A stretch of DNA of 29,799 bases from JABDPF01 sp036351055 (GTDB lineage Bacteria; Pseudomonadota; Gammaproteobacteria; Xanthomonadales; SZUA-36), in assembly GCA_036351055.1 (NCBI GenBank), contig JAZBOH010000151.1, forward strand, positions 1 through 29,799. The letters are read 5' to 3'. The notes beneath the pieces were generated by a model that was not told the DNA's origin, did not search any database, and was given only the letters and a program-made list of their open reading frames with translations. Shown piece by piece: positions 1 through 8,020 of the stretch. The position numbers and the translations under genes are program-made. Each line of letters starts with the position of its first letter. Positions within the stretch are counted from its first letter, which is position 1.

Positions 1-312
1 GCCTTCCGCCGTAAGCGCAGGCAGTGCGGTTTCGCAGCGCAGGCAGCGAGGCAGGAACGGTTTTCAGCGCAGCTGAAAGAAGAGCCTGCTGAGCGCCGTT
101 GCGCGTAGGCGAAGAAGCGCTACTGGAATGCCGTTGCGCGTGGGAGCAGGGAAGCGAAACACATTAGACGCGAGGGAAGTCCCGAAGGGACCGCTGGCCA
201 TGAGCCCAGGCAGGGGATGGTTCCCCAGGCGGCGTGCCGGAAACCATGCCGGAAACCATGCCGGAAGCTAAGCCGGAAGCCAGGCCGGAAATGTCGCAAG
301 TAAGACTCGCTG
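1..312. repeat. Non-coding segment with short direct repeats and a degenerate 12-bp tandem array
   Basis: No convincing gene is visible in this stretch. An 11-bp direct repeat (agcgcaggcag) lies at 14-24 and 36-46. A 12-bp one (gccgttgcgcgt) lies at 95-106 and 130-141. Small hairpins are seen at 62-78 (tttcagc/gctgaaa), 179-191 (gtccc/gggac) and 213-226 (gggga/tcccc). At 235-294 there are five copies of a degenerate 12-mer built on gccggaa; the first two copies are identical. The density of small stems and repeats suggests a dispersed intergenic repeat or a decayed structured element just beyond the 3' end of the CoA-transferase gene. The open frames crossing it have unnatural composition (for example FRHG repeats on the minus strand) and are not believed. 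Confidence 0.45.
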
Positions 313-1518
313 TTACAGGACTCCTCGGTTTCCGAGATCGGCGATTTCCTCTTCATCAAGCCCCAGTATTTCACCGTAGACTTCGCGGTTAAAAGCGCCG
401 ACTTCAGGGCCAGCCCAGTCGGTGCGGCCCGGCGTGTCACTGAATTTTGGAACCATGGCGGGAATTTTCAGCGGTTTGCCATTCACATCAACCTCCTCGA
501 ACAGGCCCCGGGCGATAAAGTGCGGGTCTATCATCATGTCGGCCACGCTGTAAATGGGCCCGGAAGGCACACGCGCTTCTTCCAGCAAGCGCAATGCCGC
601 CGCTGAATCCAGGGAACCGGTCCACTGCTCGATGACCGTATCGATCTCCGCCTCGTGCAGCACCCGGCCTGCATTATTTTCCAGGCGCGGGTCTGCCCCC
701 ATCCCGGGTTCGCCCATTACATCGCAAAGGCGCTTGAAAATAGAATCACCATTGGCGCCGATCACAATGAACCGCCCATCCGCGCAACGGTAGGTATTGG
801 TTGGCACAATGCCGGTCAGGGTGGACCCGGAAGGCTCTCGCACCACGCCCGCGCCATCGTATTCCGGCACCACGCCTTCGAGCAGGTTGAACGTCGCTTC
901 GTACAGGGCTGTATCGATCACCTGGCCGCGCGCTCCGGGGTTGCGTGCCTGGTACAGGCAGGCCATCACGATACCGAGCGCCGTGTGCAGGCCGGACACC
1001 GTGTCGCCAAGACTCAGGTTGGGCCGCATCGGCGCCTCGCCCGGCCGGCCATTGACGTAACGCAGGCCGCCAATCCCTTCGCATACCGAGGCAAACCCGG
1101 GTTTCGAGGAATAAGGGCCGTCCTGGCCGTAGCCGGAGATCCTTGCATAGACCAGGCCCGGGTTGTCCAACCACAGGTCCGCCGGCCCCAGCCCCCATTT
1201 TTCCATCACGCCGGGACGGAAGTTTTCAATCAACACGTTGCATTTCCGGGCCAGTTTTCCAACCAGCTCGCGGCCTGCGTCGCTTCGCAAGTCAGCCGTC
1301 ACGCATTTCTTATTGCGTCCGAGGCTACGCCACCAGTAGGACGTACCCCCCTCGTCCAGTTCCCGCCACTGGCGCAAGGGATCACCGCCTCCGGGCGGTT
1401 CGACCTTGATGACTTCGGCGCCGTAATAGGCCAGCATGCTGCCGGCAAATGGTCCAGCCAGTAACTGGCCTACTTCCAGTACACGGATACCGTCAAGCGG
1501 CCGCTCGTCTGTATTCAT
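313..1518 (-). CDS. CaiB/BaiF-family (class III) CoA-transferase
   Basis: The 401-residue protein has the length and organisation of class III CoA-transferases (formyl-CoA transferase, CaiB, alpha-methylacyl-CoA racemase), which move CoA between carboxylic acids through an aspartyl-CoA thioester. Visible family marks are the N-terminal segment IRVLEVGQLLAGPFAG, NVLIENFRPGVMEKWGLG (about 94-111), ARISGYGQDGPY (about 125-136) and SLGDTVSG, whose D172 corresponds to the catalytic Asp. The C-terminal PSGPIYS stretch is also typical. The substrate cannot be read from the sequence. No partner acyl-CoA dehydrogenase or hydratase lies nearby. The ATG at 1518 is preceded by a weak AACGGG ribosome site. 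It diverges from the GH43 gene. Confidence 0.9.
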   Translation of the reverse strand: MNTDERPLDGIRVLEVGQLLAGPFAGSMLAYYGAEVIKVEPPGGGDPLRQWRELDEGGTSYWWRSLGRNKKCVTADLRSDAGRELVGKLARKCNVLIENFRPGVMEKWGLGPADLWLDNPGLVYARISGYGQDGPYSSKPGFASVCEGIGGLRYVNGRPGEAPMRPNLSLGDTVSGLHTALGIVMACLYQARNPGARGQVIDTALYEATFNLLEGVVPEYDGAGVVREPSGSTLTGIVPTNTYRCADGRFIVIGANGDSIFKRLCDVMGEPGMGADPRLENNAGRVLHEAEIDTVIEQWTGSLDSAAALRLLEEARVPSGPIYSVADMMIDPHFIARGLFEEVDVNGKPLKIPAMVPKFSDTPGRTDWAGPEVGAFNREVYGEILGLDEEEIADLGNRGVL

Positions 1519-1580
1519 CCCGTTTCACACCCAAGCGCAAATTTCTGTTTCAATATATCGCAAACCGGGTCATTGCCGCG

Positions 1581-1593
1581 CCCTGATTCAGGG
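1581..1593. promoter_or_regulatory. Short inverted repeat in the divergent caiB-like/GH43 intergenic region
   Basis: The sequence ccctga-t-tcaggg is a perfect 6-bp inverted repeat around one base, 21 nt upstream of the GH43 start codon. Its position between two divergent genes makes an operator possible. A 13-bp palindrome can also occur by chance, and no regulator gene is adjacent. Confidence 0.25.
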
Positions 1594-1613
1594 CAACATC
1601 TAGGGTGGAAAAC

Positions 1614-3323
1614 ATGCTGAACCGACAGACGTACCGATTCGCCACCTGCCTGCTGGCCACGTGGGCTGCTCTTCTCCTGTCATCTCCCGGGTATGCGGAA
1701 GAAGGCCATTTCAGCAACCCGATACTACCCGGTGGGTATCCGGACCCTTCGATTTGCAGCGACGGCGATTACTGGTACCTGGTCAATTCCACGTTCGAGT
1801 ACTTTCCGGCCCTGCCGATCCACCGCAGCAAGGATCTGGTCAACTGGGAACTGATCGGCCATGGCCTGAACCGGGAATCCCAGGTCACCGGTGCGGTCAA
1901 CCTGGTCGATGTGCAGTCCAACGGCGGCATACATGCGCCCACCATCCGCTGCGGCAAGGGAAAGTTCTACATCATCACAACCAACGTGTACCAGGCGACA
2001 GACGGCAGTCCGACCCAAATGGTCAACTTCGTGATCACGGCTGATTCGGCTCAAGGCCCCTGGTCTGATCCACACGTTCTGGAGGGTGCACCGGGTATCG
2101 ACCCGGATATCTTTTTCGACGACGACGGCAGGGTCTGGTACCTCGGCACGCACTCGCCGGAAAATCCTGCCTTTCCCGGTGAAGGTGAAATCTGGCTACA
2201 GGAAATTGACCCCGCAAACTGGTCGCTCAGCGGCCAACGGCATTTCCTGTGGCGCGGCGCCTGCGGCGGAACCTGGGTCGAAGGCCCACACCTGTACAAA
2301 CACGACGGCCGCTATTACCTGGTCGTGGCCGAGGGCGGCACCAGCTTCAACCACGCGGTGATGGTCGCGGTGAGCGACACCATCACGGGGCCGTATCAGT
2401 CCAATCCGCGCAACCCGATCCTGACCTCGCGCCACCTGTCCTACGATCACTGGGTCAACAGCACGGGGCATGCCGACCTGTTCCAGTTAGCCGACGGCCG
2501 CTGGTACATGGTCGCGCTGGGTATCCGTGCCGAGTTCAACCGGCGGAGCAACATGGGCCGCGAAACCCACCTGGTGCCGGTTTCCTGGGAGCGGGAGCCG
2601 TTCGAATGGAAAGAAGTCAAGTACGACTGGCCTGTTGTCTCGCCGTTGAGCGGACGGGTCGAGCGGCAATACCCGCTGCCTTTTAGTGAAAACAAGCAAA
2701 ACAGGGCAAGCGAATTCATCGACGACTTCGATCACGGGCAACTGAACCTGCAGTGGAATTTCAGGCGTTTTCCCAGGCCGGGCACCTGGTCACTGGAAGA
2801 CAAGCCCGGCTACCTGAGGCTGCACAGCCAACCAGATGTCATCCACGAGCGCGGGCGGGCCAGCCTGCTGGGCATTCGGCAGACAGAGTCATCGTTCAGC
2901 TTCGAAACCCGGATGCTGTTTTCTCCAGTAAGCAATGGCAGTGAAAGTGGGATCGTGCTGATCCAGAAAGACGACAACTACATCAGCCTGACCCTGAAAC
3001 GCGAAAACGACCAATACCTGTTGCAGTTGTCCCTGGCCACAGCCGGCGCAATGCCTGTTGTAATAAAAAAGGTTCCGGTTGAAAAATACCCTGGCGAAAT
3101 CTACCTCAAAATCATCACCCGCGATGACGATTTCGCCTTCGACTGGGCACTGCACGAAACCGGGGAATACCGTGAGTTCGCCCGGCTGGATGGAGACCTG
3201 GTATTGAGCAATGGCTACACCGGCGCTTACCTGGGGCTTCACGGCACGACCAACGGACAGCAGCAGGCAGAACATGCTGATTTTGACTGGGTGATGTACC
3301 AGATTCGGCCTGCTAACGAATGA
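1614..3323 (+). CDS. Secreted glycoside hydrolase family 43 (beta-xylosidase/arabinofuranosidase type)
   Basis: The 569-residue protein begins with a signal peptide (about 1-28, ending SSPGYA|EE). A five-bladed GH43 propeller follows. The three family acidic residues are visible: D44 in YPDPS (general base), D163 in GIDPDIFFDDDG (pKa modulator) and E223 in VEGPHLY (general acid). From about residue 355 a second beta-rich region (FIDDFDHGQLNLQWNFRRFP onward) fits the concanavalin-like GH43 C-terminal domain of xylosidases. It probably cleaves xylosyl or arabinosyl side groups of plant or algal polysaccharides outside the cytoplasm; exact specificity is inference. I prefer the ATG at 1614, with ggtgga at 1604-1609, over an in-frame GTG at 1605. 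No transporter, regulator or other CAZyme accompanies it. Confidence 0.9.
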   Translation: MLNRQTYRFATCLLATWAALLLSSPGYAEEGHFSNPILPGGYPDPSICSDGDYWYLVNSTFEYFPALPIHRSKDLVNWELIGHGLNRESQVTGAVNLVDVQSNGGIHAPTIRCGKGKFYIITTNVYQATDGSPTQMVNFVITADSAQGPWSDPHVLEGAPGIDPDIFFDDDGRVWYLGTHSPENPAFPGEGEIWLQEIDPANWSLSGQRHFLWRGACGGTWVEGPHLYKHDGRYYLVVAEGGTSFNHAVMVAVSDTITGPYQSNPRNPILTSRHLSYDHWVNSTGHADLFQLADGRWYMVALGIRAEFNRRSNMGRETHLVPVSWEREPFEWKEVKYDWPVVSPLSGRVERQYPLPFSENKQNRASEFIDDFDHGQLNLQWNFRRFPRPGTWSLEDKPGYLRLHSQPDVIHERGRASLLGIRQTESSFSFETRMLFSPVSNGSESGIVLIQKDDNYISLTLKRENDQYLLQLSLATAGAMPVVIKKVPVEKYPGEIYLKIITRDDDFAFDWALHETGEYREFARLDGDLVLSNGYTGAYLGLHGTTNGQQQAEHADFDWVMYQIRPANE

Positions 3324-3346
3324 ATGTTCCCGGTTTCCAGGTAAAA

Positions 3347-3372
3347 AAAACCCCGCCGGGCAGCGGGGTTTT
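3347..3372. terminator. Bidirectional intrinsic terminator between GH43 and csp
   Basis: A perfect 10-bp stem (aaaaccccgc / gcggggtttt) encloses the loop cgggca. On the minus strand it is followed by an eight-T run (A3343-A3350 on plus), which suits the end of the cold-shock gene. On the plus strand the T-run is shorter but can still serve the GH43 gene, whose stop codon is at 3321-3323. Confidence 0.85.
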
Positions 3373-3393
3373 CTAATTAGATGTGTGGCCTGT

Positions 3394-3600
3394 TCAGCCG
3401 TCGGGCTGCACGTTAGAAGCCTGCGGGCCTTTGGGGCCGTCTTCTACATCGAACGTGACTGCCTGTCCTTCAGCGAGGGACCGGAATCCGTCGGCCTGGA
3501 TAGCTGAAAAATGAACGAAAACGTCTTTTCCGCCATCTGAGGGAGAAATGAATCCAAAGCCTTTGGATTCGTTGAACCACTTTACGGTACCTGTAGCCAT
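3394..3600 (-). CDS. Cold-shock domain protein (CspA family)
   Basis: The 68-residue protein is a single cold-shock domain. It has the N-terminal TGTVKWFNESKGFGFI containing RNP1 (KGFGFI) and the RNP2 motif VFVHF. The length (about 67-70) and the ending GPQASNVQP are typical. These proteins bind single-stranded RNA and DNA and act as RNA chaperones in the cytoplasm. The paralogue cannot be named; it could be a cold-inducible or a constitutive CspA/C/E/G type. The AT-rich leader beyond 3601 would fit the long 5' UTR common in csp genes. Confidence 0.95.
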   Translation of the reverse strand: MATGTVKWFNESKGFGFISPSDGGKDVFVHFSAIQADGFRSLAEGQAVTFDVEDGPKGPQASNVQPDG

Positions 3601-3833
3601 TCTGATTTACCTGTTAAAAAAATGAATAAAATAAACTGATCGCCGTATTCAATTAAAATCAAAATCCAGGAGATACCATTAGATTACTTCTGAGACGACC
3701 TTAATGACCTGCAACCAATCTGTGACTCGGACGTAGCCGATACCCCACTTACCTTACCGGGCAATGCCCAAGAAACCCAAGAATATCCGTGCAGACAGTG
3801 AAAAACAAGCAATTTCAGGCTAAACAACGCCGT
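3601..3833. other. Divergent intergenic region between csp and the histidine phosphatase gene
   Basis: No gene was recognised. The part next to csp (about 3605-3700) is distinctly AT-rich compared with the rest of the window and is likely the csp promoter and 5' UTR. No strong sigma-70 -35/-10 pair could be assigned with confidence in either direction. A tiny inverted repeat, gggca-a-tgccc, sits near 3760. Confidence 0.4.
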
Positions 3834-4358
3834 ATGGGCCCCTTTAAGGGTTTCCTGGCCGCCCTGGTCTGGTTGACCGCGATAAGCCTACCGTCAACCC
3901 CGGTCGCCGCGGAAGACGGGCGATTGTACTTCCTGGTCCGTCATGCAGAAAAGGTTTTGCAGGGTGATGACCCCTTGCTGTCGCCCGCCGGGAAGTTACG
4001 TGCAGCAGCATTGTCCAGCTTGCTGGCCGATACCGGCATCGAGGGCATTCACAGCACCGACTTCAACCGCACCCGCAACACGGTTGCACCCCTGGCACAG
4101 CGCCTGGGATTGGCCGTCGAACTGTACGACCCTGCACGACCCGAGAACCTGCTGGCAGACTTGCGAAAAACCGGCGGCCGTCAGCTGGTCGTGGGCCACA
4201 GCAACACGGTACCGGATCTCGTGCGCCGGTTGGGCGGCGACGGTGGACCGGCGATAGACGAAGCACGGGAATACGACCGGCTGTACCTCGTCGCGGTCGA
4301 TGGAAACGGTGTTGTAACGACTGTTCTGCTGCGTTACGGTACGCCATTCAATCCCTGA
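3834..4358 (+). CDS. Exported histidine phosphatase (SixA/phosphoglycerate mutase-like)
   Basis: The protein has a signal peptide (GFLAALVWLTAISLPSTPVAA) followed by a compact histidine-phosphatase domain. The catalytic RHAEK motif comes right after the first strand (YFLVRHAEK). The second Arg is in STDFNRTRNT and the second His in LVVGHSNTVPDLV. Such small phosphatases remove phosphate from sugars, phosphohistidine or other small substrates. Export implies a periplasmic substrate, but which one is unknown. Using the ATG at 3834 gives 174 residues with a normal signal peptide. A GTG at 3789 would add 15 basic residues and cannot be excluded; neither start has a strong ribosome site. The last 11 bp overlap the end of the convergent pbgA-like gene. 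Confidence 0.85.
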   Translation: MGPFKGFLAALVWLTAISLPSTPVAAEDGRLYFLVRHAEKVLQGDDPLLSPAGKLRAAALSSLLADTGIEGIHSTDFNRTRNTVAPLAQRLGLAVELYDPARPENLLADLRKTGGRQLVVGHSNTVPDLVRRLGGDGGPAIDEAREYDRLYLVAVDGNGVVTTVLLRYGTPFNP

Positions 4359-6159
4359 AGTACCGGGCGTTCTGCTCGGACACAGCCTCCAGTACATCAC
4401 CCCGGAACTGGGGGTCGCGGCGCAAGTTGTACGCCCAGTCTCTCACCTCGTAAAGTCCGTTGGGAAAGGTGACGGTCACCTGGTCTGGTTCGAGTACCGC
4501 GTAATTGAAATAACTGCCCGCCACCATCCAGTCCCACTCCATCATGTCGAACAGGTTTTGTCCGACACTGTAATCAGAGGGCGGGTTGCCACAGGAAAAA
4601 AACTCTTGCATCAAGGTTGGCACGACATCGTAATGCGAGGTGCGGTGCTGGAGCACGACGCCCCGCGAGCGGCCGGGCCAGGCGACAATCATGGGTGTGA
4701 CCAACTGGTAGCGAGTGAAGCCTGAACCATGACGCTCCAGCCCGGGGCCGCTTTCGGCAAACTCCTCTCCGTGGTCGGCCGTGATCAAAACCACCGTGTC
4801 GTCCTTGAGACCGCGATTCTCGAGGTCATCCAGGACCTCGCCAACCATGCCATCGACGAAATGCACCGCACTTTTATAATCAGCCAGCCTTTCCTGTTGC
4901 CGGCTTTCGCCTTCTGCTTCGAAGCGGACCGGGTATTCCGGCGGAGGCGCCACGGACATCGCCGCGTCATAAAACAGGAATCCGAAAAACGGGCTGTCCG
5001 GGTCCCGCCGGTCCATCCAGTCCATCCATTCGGCAGTCACTATCTGGTCGCGTTTCCACGGCGGAGCAGACACCGGCTCGGTCTCGATGCGCAGGTTCGG
5101 CACACCGGAAAATGCCGTGCGGTCGAGTAGCACAGGGCGGTACATCGTGGCGCTGCTGAAGAGTCCCAGCTGGTAGCCACGCTGCTGCAACTCATCGACA
5201 AGTACCGGTGAACGCTGCAGTGCGGCAAAACTGCTCCAGTATCCTGGCGGCAGGCCATAGAGCAGGCTGAACATACCCATGCGCGAAGAGTTTCCTCCGC
5301 TGAAGTGGTTGCGGAAATCCATCGCCTGTGTCGCGGCGTAGGCGCTCATGCGGGGCGCATACTGCGGCGTCAGCATACTGCCGCGCATCGAATCAACCAC
5401 GATCAGCAGCAGGTTGAGCTGCGTTTCCTGCCCGCAGTTGAGTGGGCTTAAAGGATAATTGAGCACTTTGCTGGCAGATGACTCGTCGAAGTCTTGCGAC
5501 ATGCGCCTGGCCAGGGCGCGTTCACGGCTCTCCCTGACGTCCACCAGGCCTGTCCGGGTCAGAAAGGACTTCGCGGTAATACCCTTGTAGACGGGCAGCA
5601 CCTGGCCCAGGCCCGTGACCGGCACGTAGTAACTGGCCTCGGCCCAGGCGTGGATGCTCTGCGAAATCAGGACCGCCAGTACACAGACCATTCCGACAGG
5701 TCCACCCTGCCGCTTTCTGGATTTTGTCACCCAGCTCCACGCCTGTTTCGCCAGCATCGATTCGAAAAACAGGCCAATGGCAAAAATGAATCCGGCAAAT
5801 ACCCAGCTCTGCCAGCCAAGAATTTTCATGGTCAATGCATTGATATGGAAGCGGCTCTGCGACCACAGCAGGCTGTCCAGCGTCATCAGGGCAAGCATCA
5901 GCGCAAACAGTACGACACCCAGGACGGTCAGGACACGGCGGTCTGGATACAGCAGGATGAGCGGGGTTGCCAGCAGGAACAGGGGTACCATGGCCAGCAG
6001 CACGTGGTGGCCGATGTAGACCGAAAAGAGGTAAACCAGTGAAATCCCGGTATCAGCCGAAACACCGCCACCGAGATAACGCAGGCTGACCACGCCGAAA
6101 ACAACTGAATTGAACAGGGCGAACCAGCCCGCCCAGCGAAACAGCATACCGCGACCCAT
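4348..6159 (-). CDS. yejM: Inner-membrane sulfatase-fold protein, PbgA/YejM (LapC) homologue
   Basis: The protein has about 603 residues; E. coli YejM has 586. The N-terminal about 150 residues form a five-helix membrane domain of the DUF3413 type. A linker then leads to a periplasmic alkaline-phosphatase/sulfatase-fold domain: LLIVVDSMRGSM, then SGGNSSRMGMFSLLYGLPPGYW, GYQLGLFSSATMYRP and VLITADHGEEFAE. In enterobacteria this protein senses periplasmic LPS and controls LpxC turnover through LapB (YciM) and FtsH; carrying that role over is inference from homology. A TTG at 6165 is possible. I chose the ATG at 6159, preceded by a G-rich stretch. It lies downstream of the CBS gene on the same strand, with 39 nt between them. 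Confidence 0.87.
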   Translation of the reverse strand: MGRGMLFRWAGWFALFNSVVFGVVSLRYLGGGVSADTGISLVYLFSVYIGHHVLLAMVPLFLLATPLILLYPDRRVLTVLGVVLFALMLALMTLDSLLWSQSRFHINALTMKILGWQSWVFAGFIFAIGLFFESMLAKQAWSWVTKSRKRQGGPVGMVCVLAVLISQSIHAWAEASYYVPVTGLGQVLPVYKGITAKSFLTRTGLVDVRESRERALARRMSQDFDESSASKVLNYPLSPLNCGQETQLNLLLIVVDSMRGSMLTPQYAPRMSAYAATQAMDFRNHFSGGNSSRMGMFSLLYGLPPGYWSSFAALQRSPVLVDELQQRGYQLGLFSSATMYRPVLLDRTAFSGVPNLRIETEPVSAPPWKRDQIVTAEWMDWMDRRDPDSPFFGFLFYDAAMSVAPPPEYPVRFEAEGESRQQERLADYKSAVHFVDGMVGEVLDDLENRGLKDDTVVLITADHGEEFAESGPGLERHGSGFTRYQLVTPMIVAWPGRSRGVVLQHRTSHYDVVPTLMQEFFSCGNPPSDYSVGQNLFDMMEWDWMVAGSYFNYAVLEPDQVTVTFPNGLYEVRDWAYNLRRDPQFRGDVLEAVSEQNARYFRD

Positions 6160-6198
6160 TTCCAACCCCCGGATGAAACAAGCCCATATTATGCCGCT

Positions 6199-6588
6199 TC
6201 AGGCGCCCCCAAGGGCACGCATGACGTCGCGGCGGCTGATGATGCCAACCAGGCGGCCCTGGTCGACCACCGGATAACGTCGGAATGTTCCGGAAATGAG
6301 TTTCTCGGCAACCGTCAGGATGCTCTGCTCCGGACTGACCGTTTCGGGATCCTTGCTCATGTAATCTCTGACCAGCCCGTAAGGATTCTCGTCAAAACCC
6401 GCATGCATGGCAACGCGGATACAGTCCCTCTCGGTGAGGATCCCGGTCAGCCGCCCGTGCTGATCGAGGACCGGTGCTCCGGATATGTCGTGCTCGATCA
6501 GCATCTTTATCGCCCCGGAAATCTCCAGGTTTGGAGCCAGCGAGGTAACCTTCCTTGTCATGTAATCCTTGACCAGAAGTGACTTCAT
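6199..6588 (-). CDS. Two-CBS-domain protein
   Basis: The 129-residue protein consists of a tandem CBS pair and nothing else. The first repeat runs from VKDYMTRKVTSLAPN to GILTERDCIRV, the second from VRDYMSKDPETVSPEQ to GIISRRDVMRAL. Such Bateman modules bind adenosine nucleotides (AMP, ATP, NAD or SAM-like ligands) and report energy state; the partner of stand-alone forms is usually unknown. The start is well supported by AGGAGG about 9 nt before the ATG. It begins 36 nt after nqrM on the same strand, so it may be co-transcribed with the NQR operon and could link NQR to energy charge. That link is inference. Confidence 0.9.
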   Translation of the reverse strand: MKSLLVKDYMTRKVTSLAPNLEISGAIKMLIEHDISGAPVLDQHGRLTGILTERDCIRVAMHAGFDENPYGLVRDYMSKDPETVSPEQSILTVAEKLISGTFRRYPVVDQGRLVGIISRRDVMRALGGA

Positions 6589-6624
6589 TTTCTGCTTCCT
6601 CCTGCCCTGTCTAGAGCAAAGCGG

Positions 6625-6783
6625 TTAGTGGTGGTCGGCATTGGGACAACCCTCGCAGCGTGGGGCGCCCTCCGGCTTGTGGCCGCAGCCACCGGACAAT
6701 TTTCTCTTGTCTATGATCATGCCGAGGCCAAGAAGCAGGCAGCAGACGGCAAACACAGCCAGGGTTCCCAGGAATATGCTCAT
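6625..6783 (-). CDS. nqrM: NqrM, Na+-NQR maturation protein (DUF539), short form
   Basis: This small 52-residue frame begins 4 nt after the nqrF stop codon. It encodes one N-terminal membrane helix (about residues 2-24, IFLGTLAVFAVCCLLLGLGM), a basic IDKRKLSGG stretch, then a Cys-rich tail with C33, C43 and C46 (GGCGHKPEG, RCEGCP). This matches NqrM: a single helix followed by S-G-(S/G)-C-G and further Cys. Known members are mostly around 70-80 residues. NqrM is needed to assemble active NQR, probably by helping install the intramembrane iron site between NqrD and NqrE. Position and motif together make the call good despite the small size. No apbE (flavin transferase) lies between nqrF and nqrM, unlike in Vibrio. 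Confidence 0.85.
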   Translation of the reverse strand: MSIFLGTLAVFAVCCLLLGLGMIIDKRKLSGGCGHKPEGAPRCEGCPNADHH

Positions 6784-6787
6784 CGGT

Positions 6788-8011
6788 TCATGGCCCAAAA
6801 TCGTCGAATAAAATATTGTCTTCCTCTACGCCGAGGTCGTCCAACATCCGGTTGACCGCCGAGATCATCATGGGCGGCCCGCACATATAGTACTCGCAGT
6901 CCTCCGGCGCAGGATGGTCTTTCAGGTAGTGTTCATACAGAACGTTATGGATGAAGCCCTCCAGGCCGATCCATTCGTCTTCCGGAAGCGGGTCCGACAA
7001 GGCCAGGTGCCAGGTAAAATTCGGGAACTGTTTTTCCAGTTCATCAAATTCTTCCACGTAAAAGGCCTCGCGCAGGCTCCGCGCTCCATACCAGAAGGTG
7101 ATTTTGCGGTCGCTGCCAAGGCGCTTCAGCTGGTCGAAGATATGTGAACGCATCGGCGCCATGCCGGCGCCGCCTCCGATGAACACCATTTCATTATCGG
7201 TATCCCTGGCCAGGAATTCGCCATAGGGGCCCGAAACGGTGACCGTATCGCCCGGCTTGAGGTTGAAAATAAAGGAGGACATCACGCCCGGTGGAATCTT
7301 GCCGCCGGATCCCGGTGGCGGTGTGGCAATACGCACGTTCAGCATGATGATCCGGTCTTCTTCAGGATAACTGGCCATCGAATAGGCCCGGATCGAGGGT
7401 TCTTTTACGACGGATTTGATGTCGAACAGGTCAAACCGTTGCCAGTCCTCGATAAACTCCTCGCCAATATCAAACTCGGAATAAACCAGTTCATGCGGCG
7501 GGCACTCGATTTGTATGTACCCGCCTGCTTTGAAATTCAATATCTCGCCCGGCGGAAGCGCCAGGACCAGTTCCTTGATGAAGGTGGCGACGTTGTAGTT
7601 CGAAAGGACCTCGCACTCCCACTTCTGCACACCGAACACGTCCTCCGGAACATGGATGTCCATGTCCTGGGTTACGGCTACCTGGCATGCGAGCCGCTCA
7701 CCCTCGGCGGCTTCGCGTTTGGAAATCAGGGACGCCTCGGTCGGCAACAGGGAGCCGCCGCCGTCCAGCACTTTGACCCGGCATTGGCCGCAGGTTCCAC
7801 CGCCGCCACAAGCCGACGGGACAAAAATCTCCGCGTCCGCAAGGGTGCCCAGCAACCTGCCGCCGGTTGGGACCTCGAGGTCGCGTTCACCGTTGACCCG
7901 GATGGTGACGTCGCCCTGCGGCACGAGCCGTGCCCTGATCCACAGAATCAATAGGGCCAGCAGCAGCATGATGCCGGTAAAGAGTAAGACGCTGTATACA
8001 ATTTCCAGCAT
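6788..8011 (-). CDS. nqrF: Na+-translocating NADH:quinone reductase subunit F
   Basis: The 407-residue protein is the NADH-oxidising entry point of NQR. It has one N-terminal membrane helix (about 6-27) and a ferredoxin domain with 2Fe-2S ligands C68, C74, C77 and C109 (SACGGGGTCGQCRV...LACQ). A ferredoxin-reductase module follows, with the FAD motif RAYSMAS (208-214), the NADH-binding GGGAGMAPMR and a C-terminal CGPPMM...DDFG. Length and order match the family with nothing missing. It is the last large subunit gene of the operon, 9 nt after nqrE. Confidence 0.98.
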   Translation of the reverse strand: MLEIVYSVLLFTGIMLLLALLILWIRARLVPQGDVTIRVNGERDLEVPTGGRLLGTLADAEIFVPSACGGGGTCGQCRVKVLDGGGSLLPTEASLISKREAAEGERLACQVAVTQDMDIHVPEDVFGVQKWECEVLSNYNVATFIKELVLALPPGEILNFKAGGYIQIECPPHELVYSEFDIGEEFIEDWQRFDLFDIKSVVKEPSIRAYSMASYPEEDRIIMLNVRIATPPPGSGGKIPPGVMSSFIFNLKPGDTVTVSGPYGEFLARDTDNEMVFIGGGAGMAPMRSHIFDQLKRLGSDRKITFWYGARSLREAFYVEEFDELEKQFPNFTWHLALSDPLPEDEWIGLEGFIHNVLYEHYLKDHPAPEDCEYYMCGPPMMISAVNRMLDDLGVEEDNILFDDFGP

Positions 8012-8020
8012 GACCGATCC

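Noticed and set aside
235..294. Possible CRISPR-like array
   Set aside because: Units are 12 bp, directly adjacent and degenerate, with no spacers and no cas genes.
120..440. Minus-strand frame with FRHG repeats
   Set aside because: The repeats only reflect the 12-bp tandem DNA repeat, and the frame overlaps the CoA-transferase gene end out of phase.
655..1464. Plus-strand open frame opposite the CoA-transferase
   Set aside because: Shadow frame; no family features.
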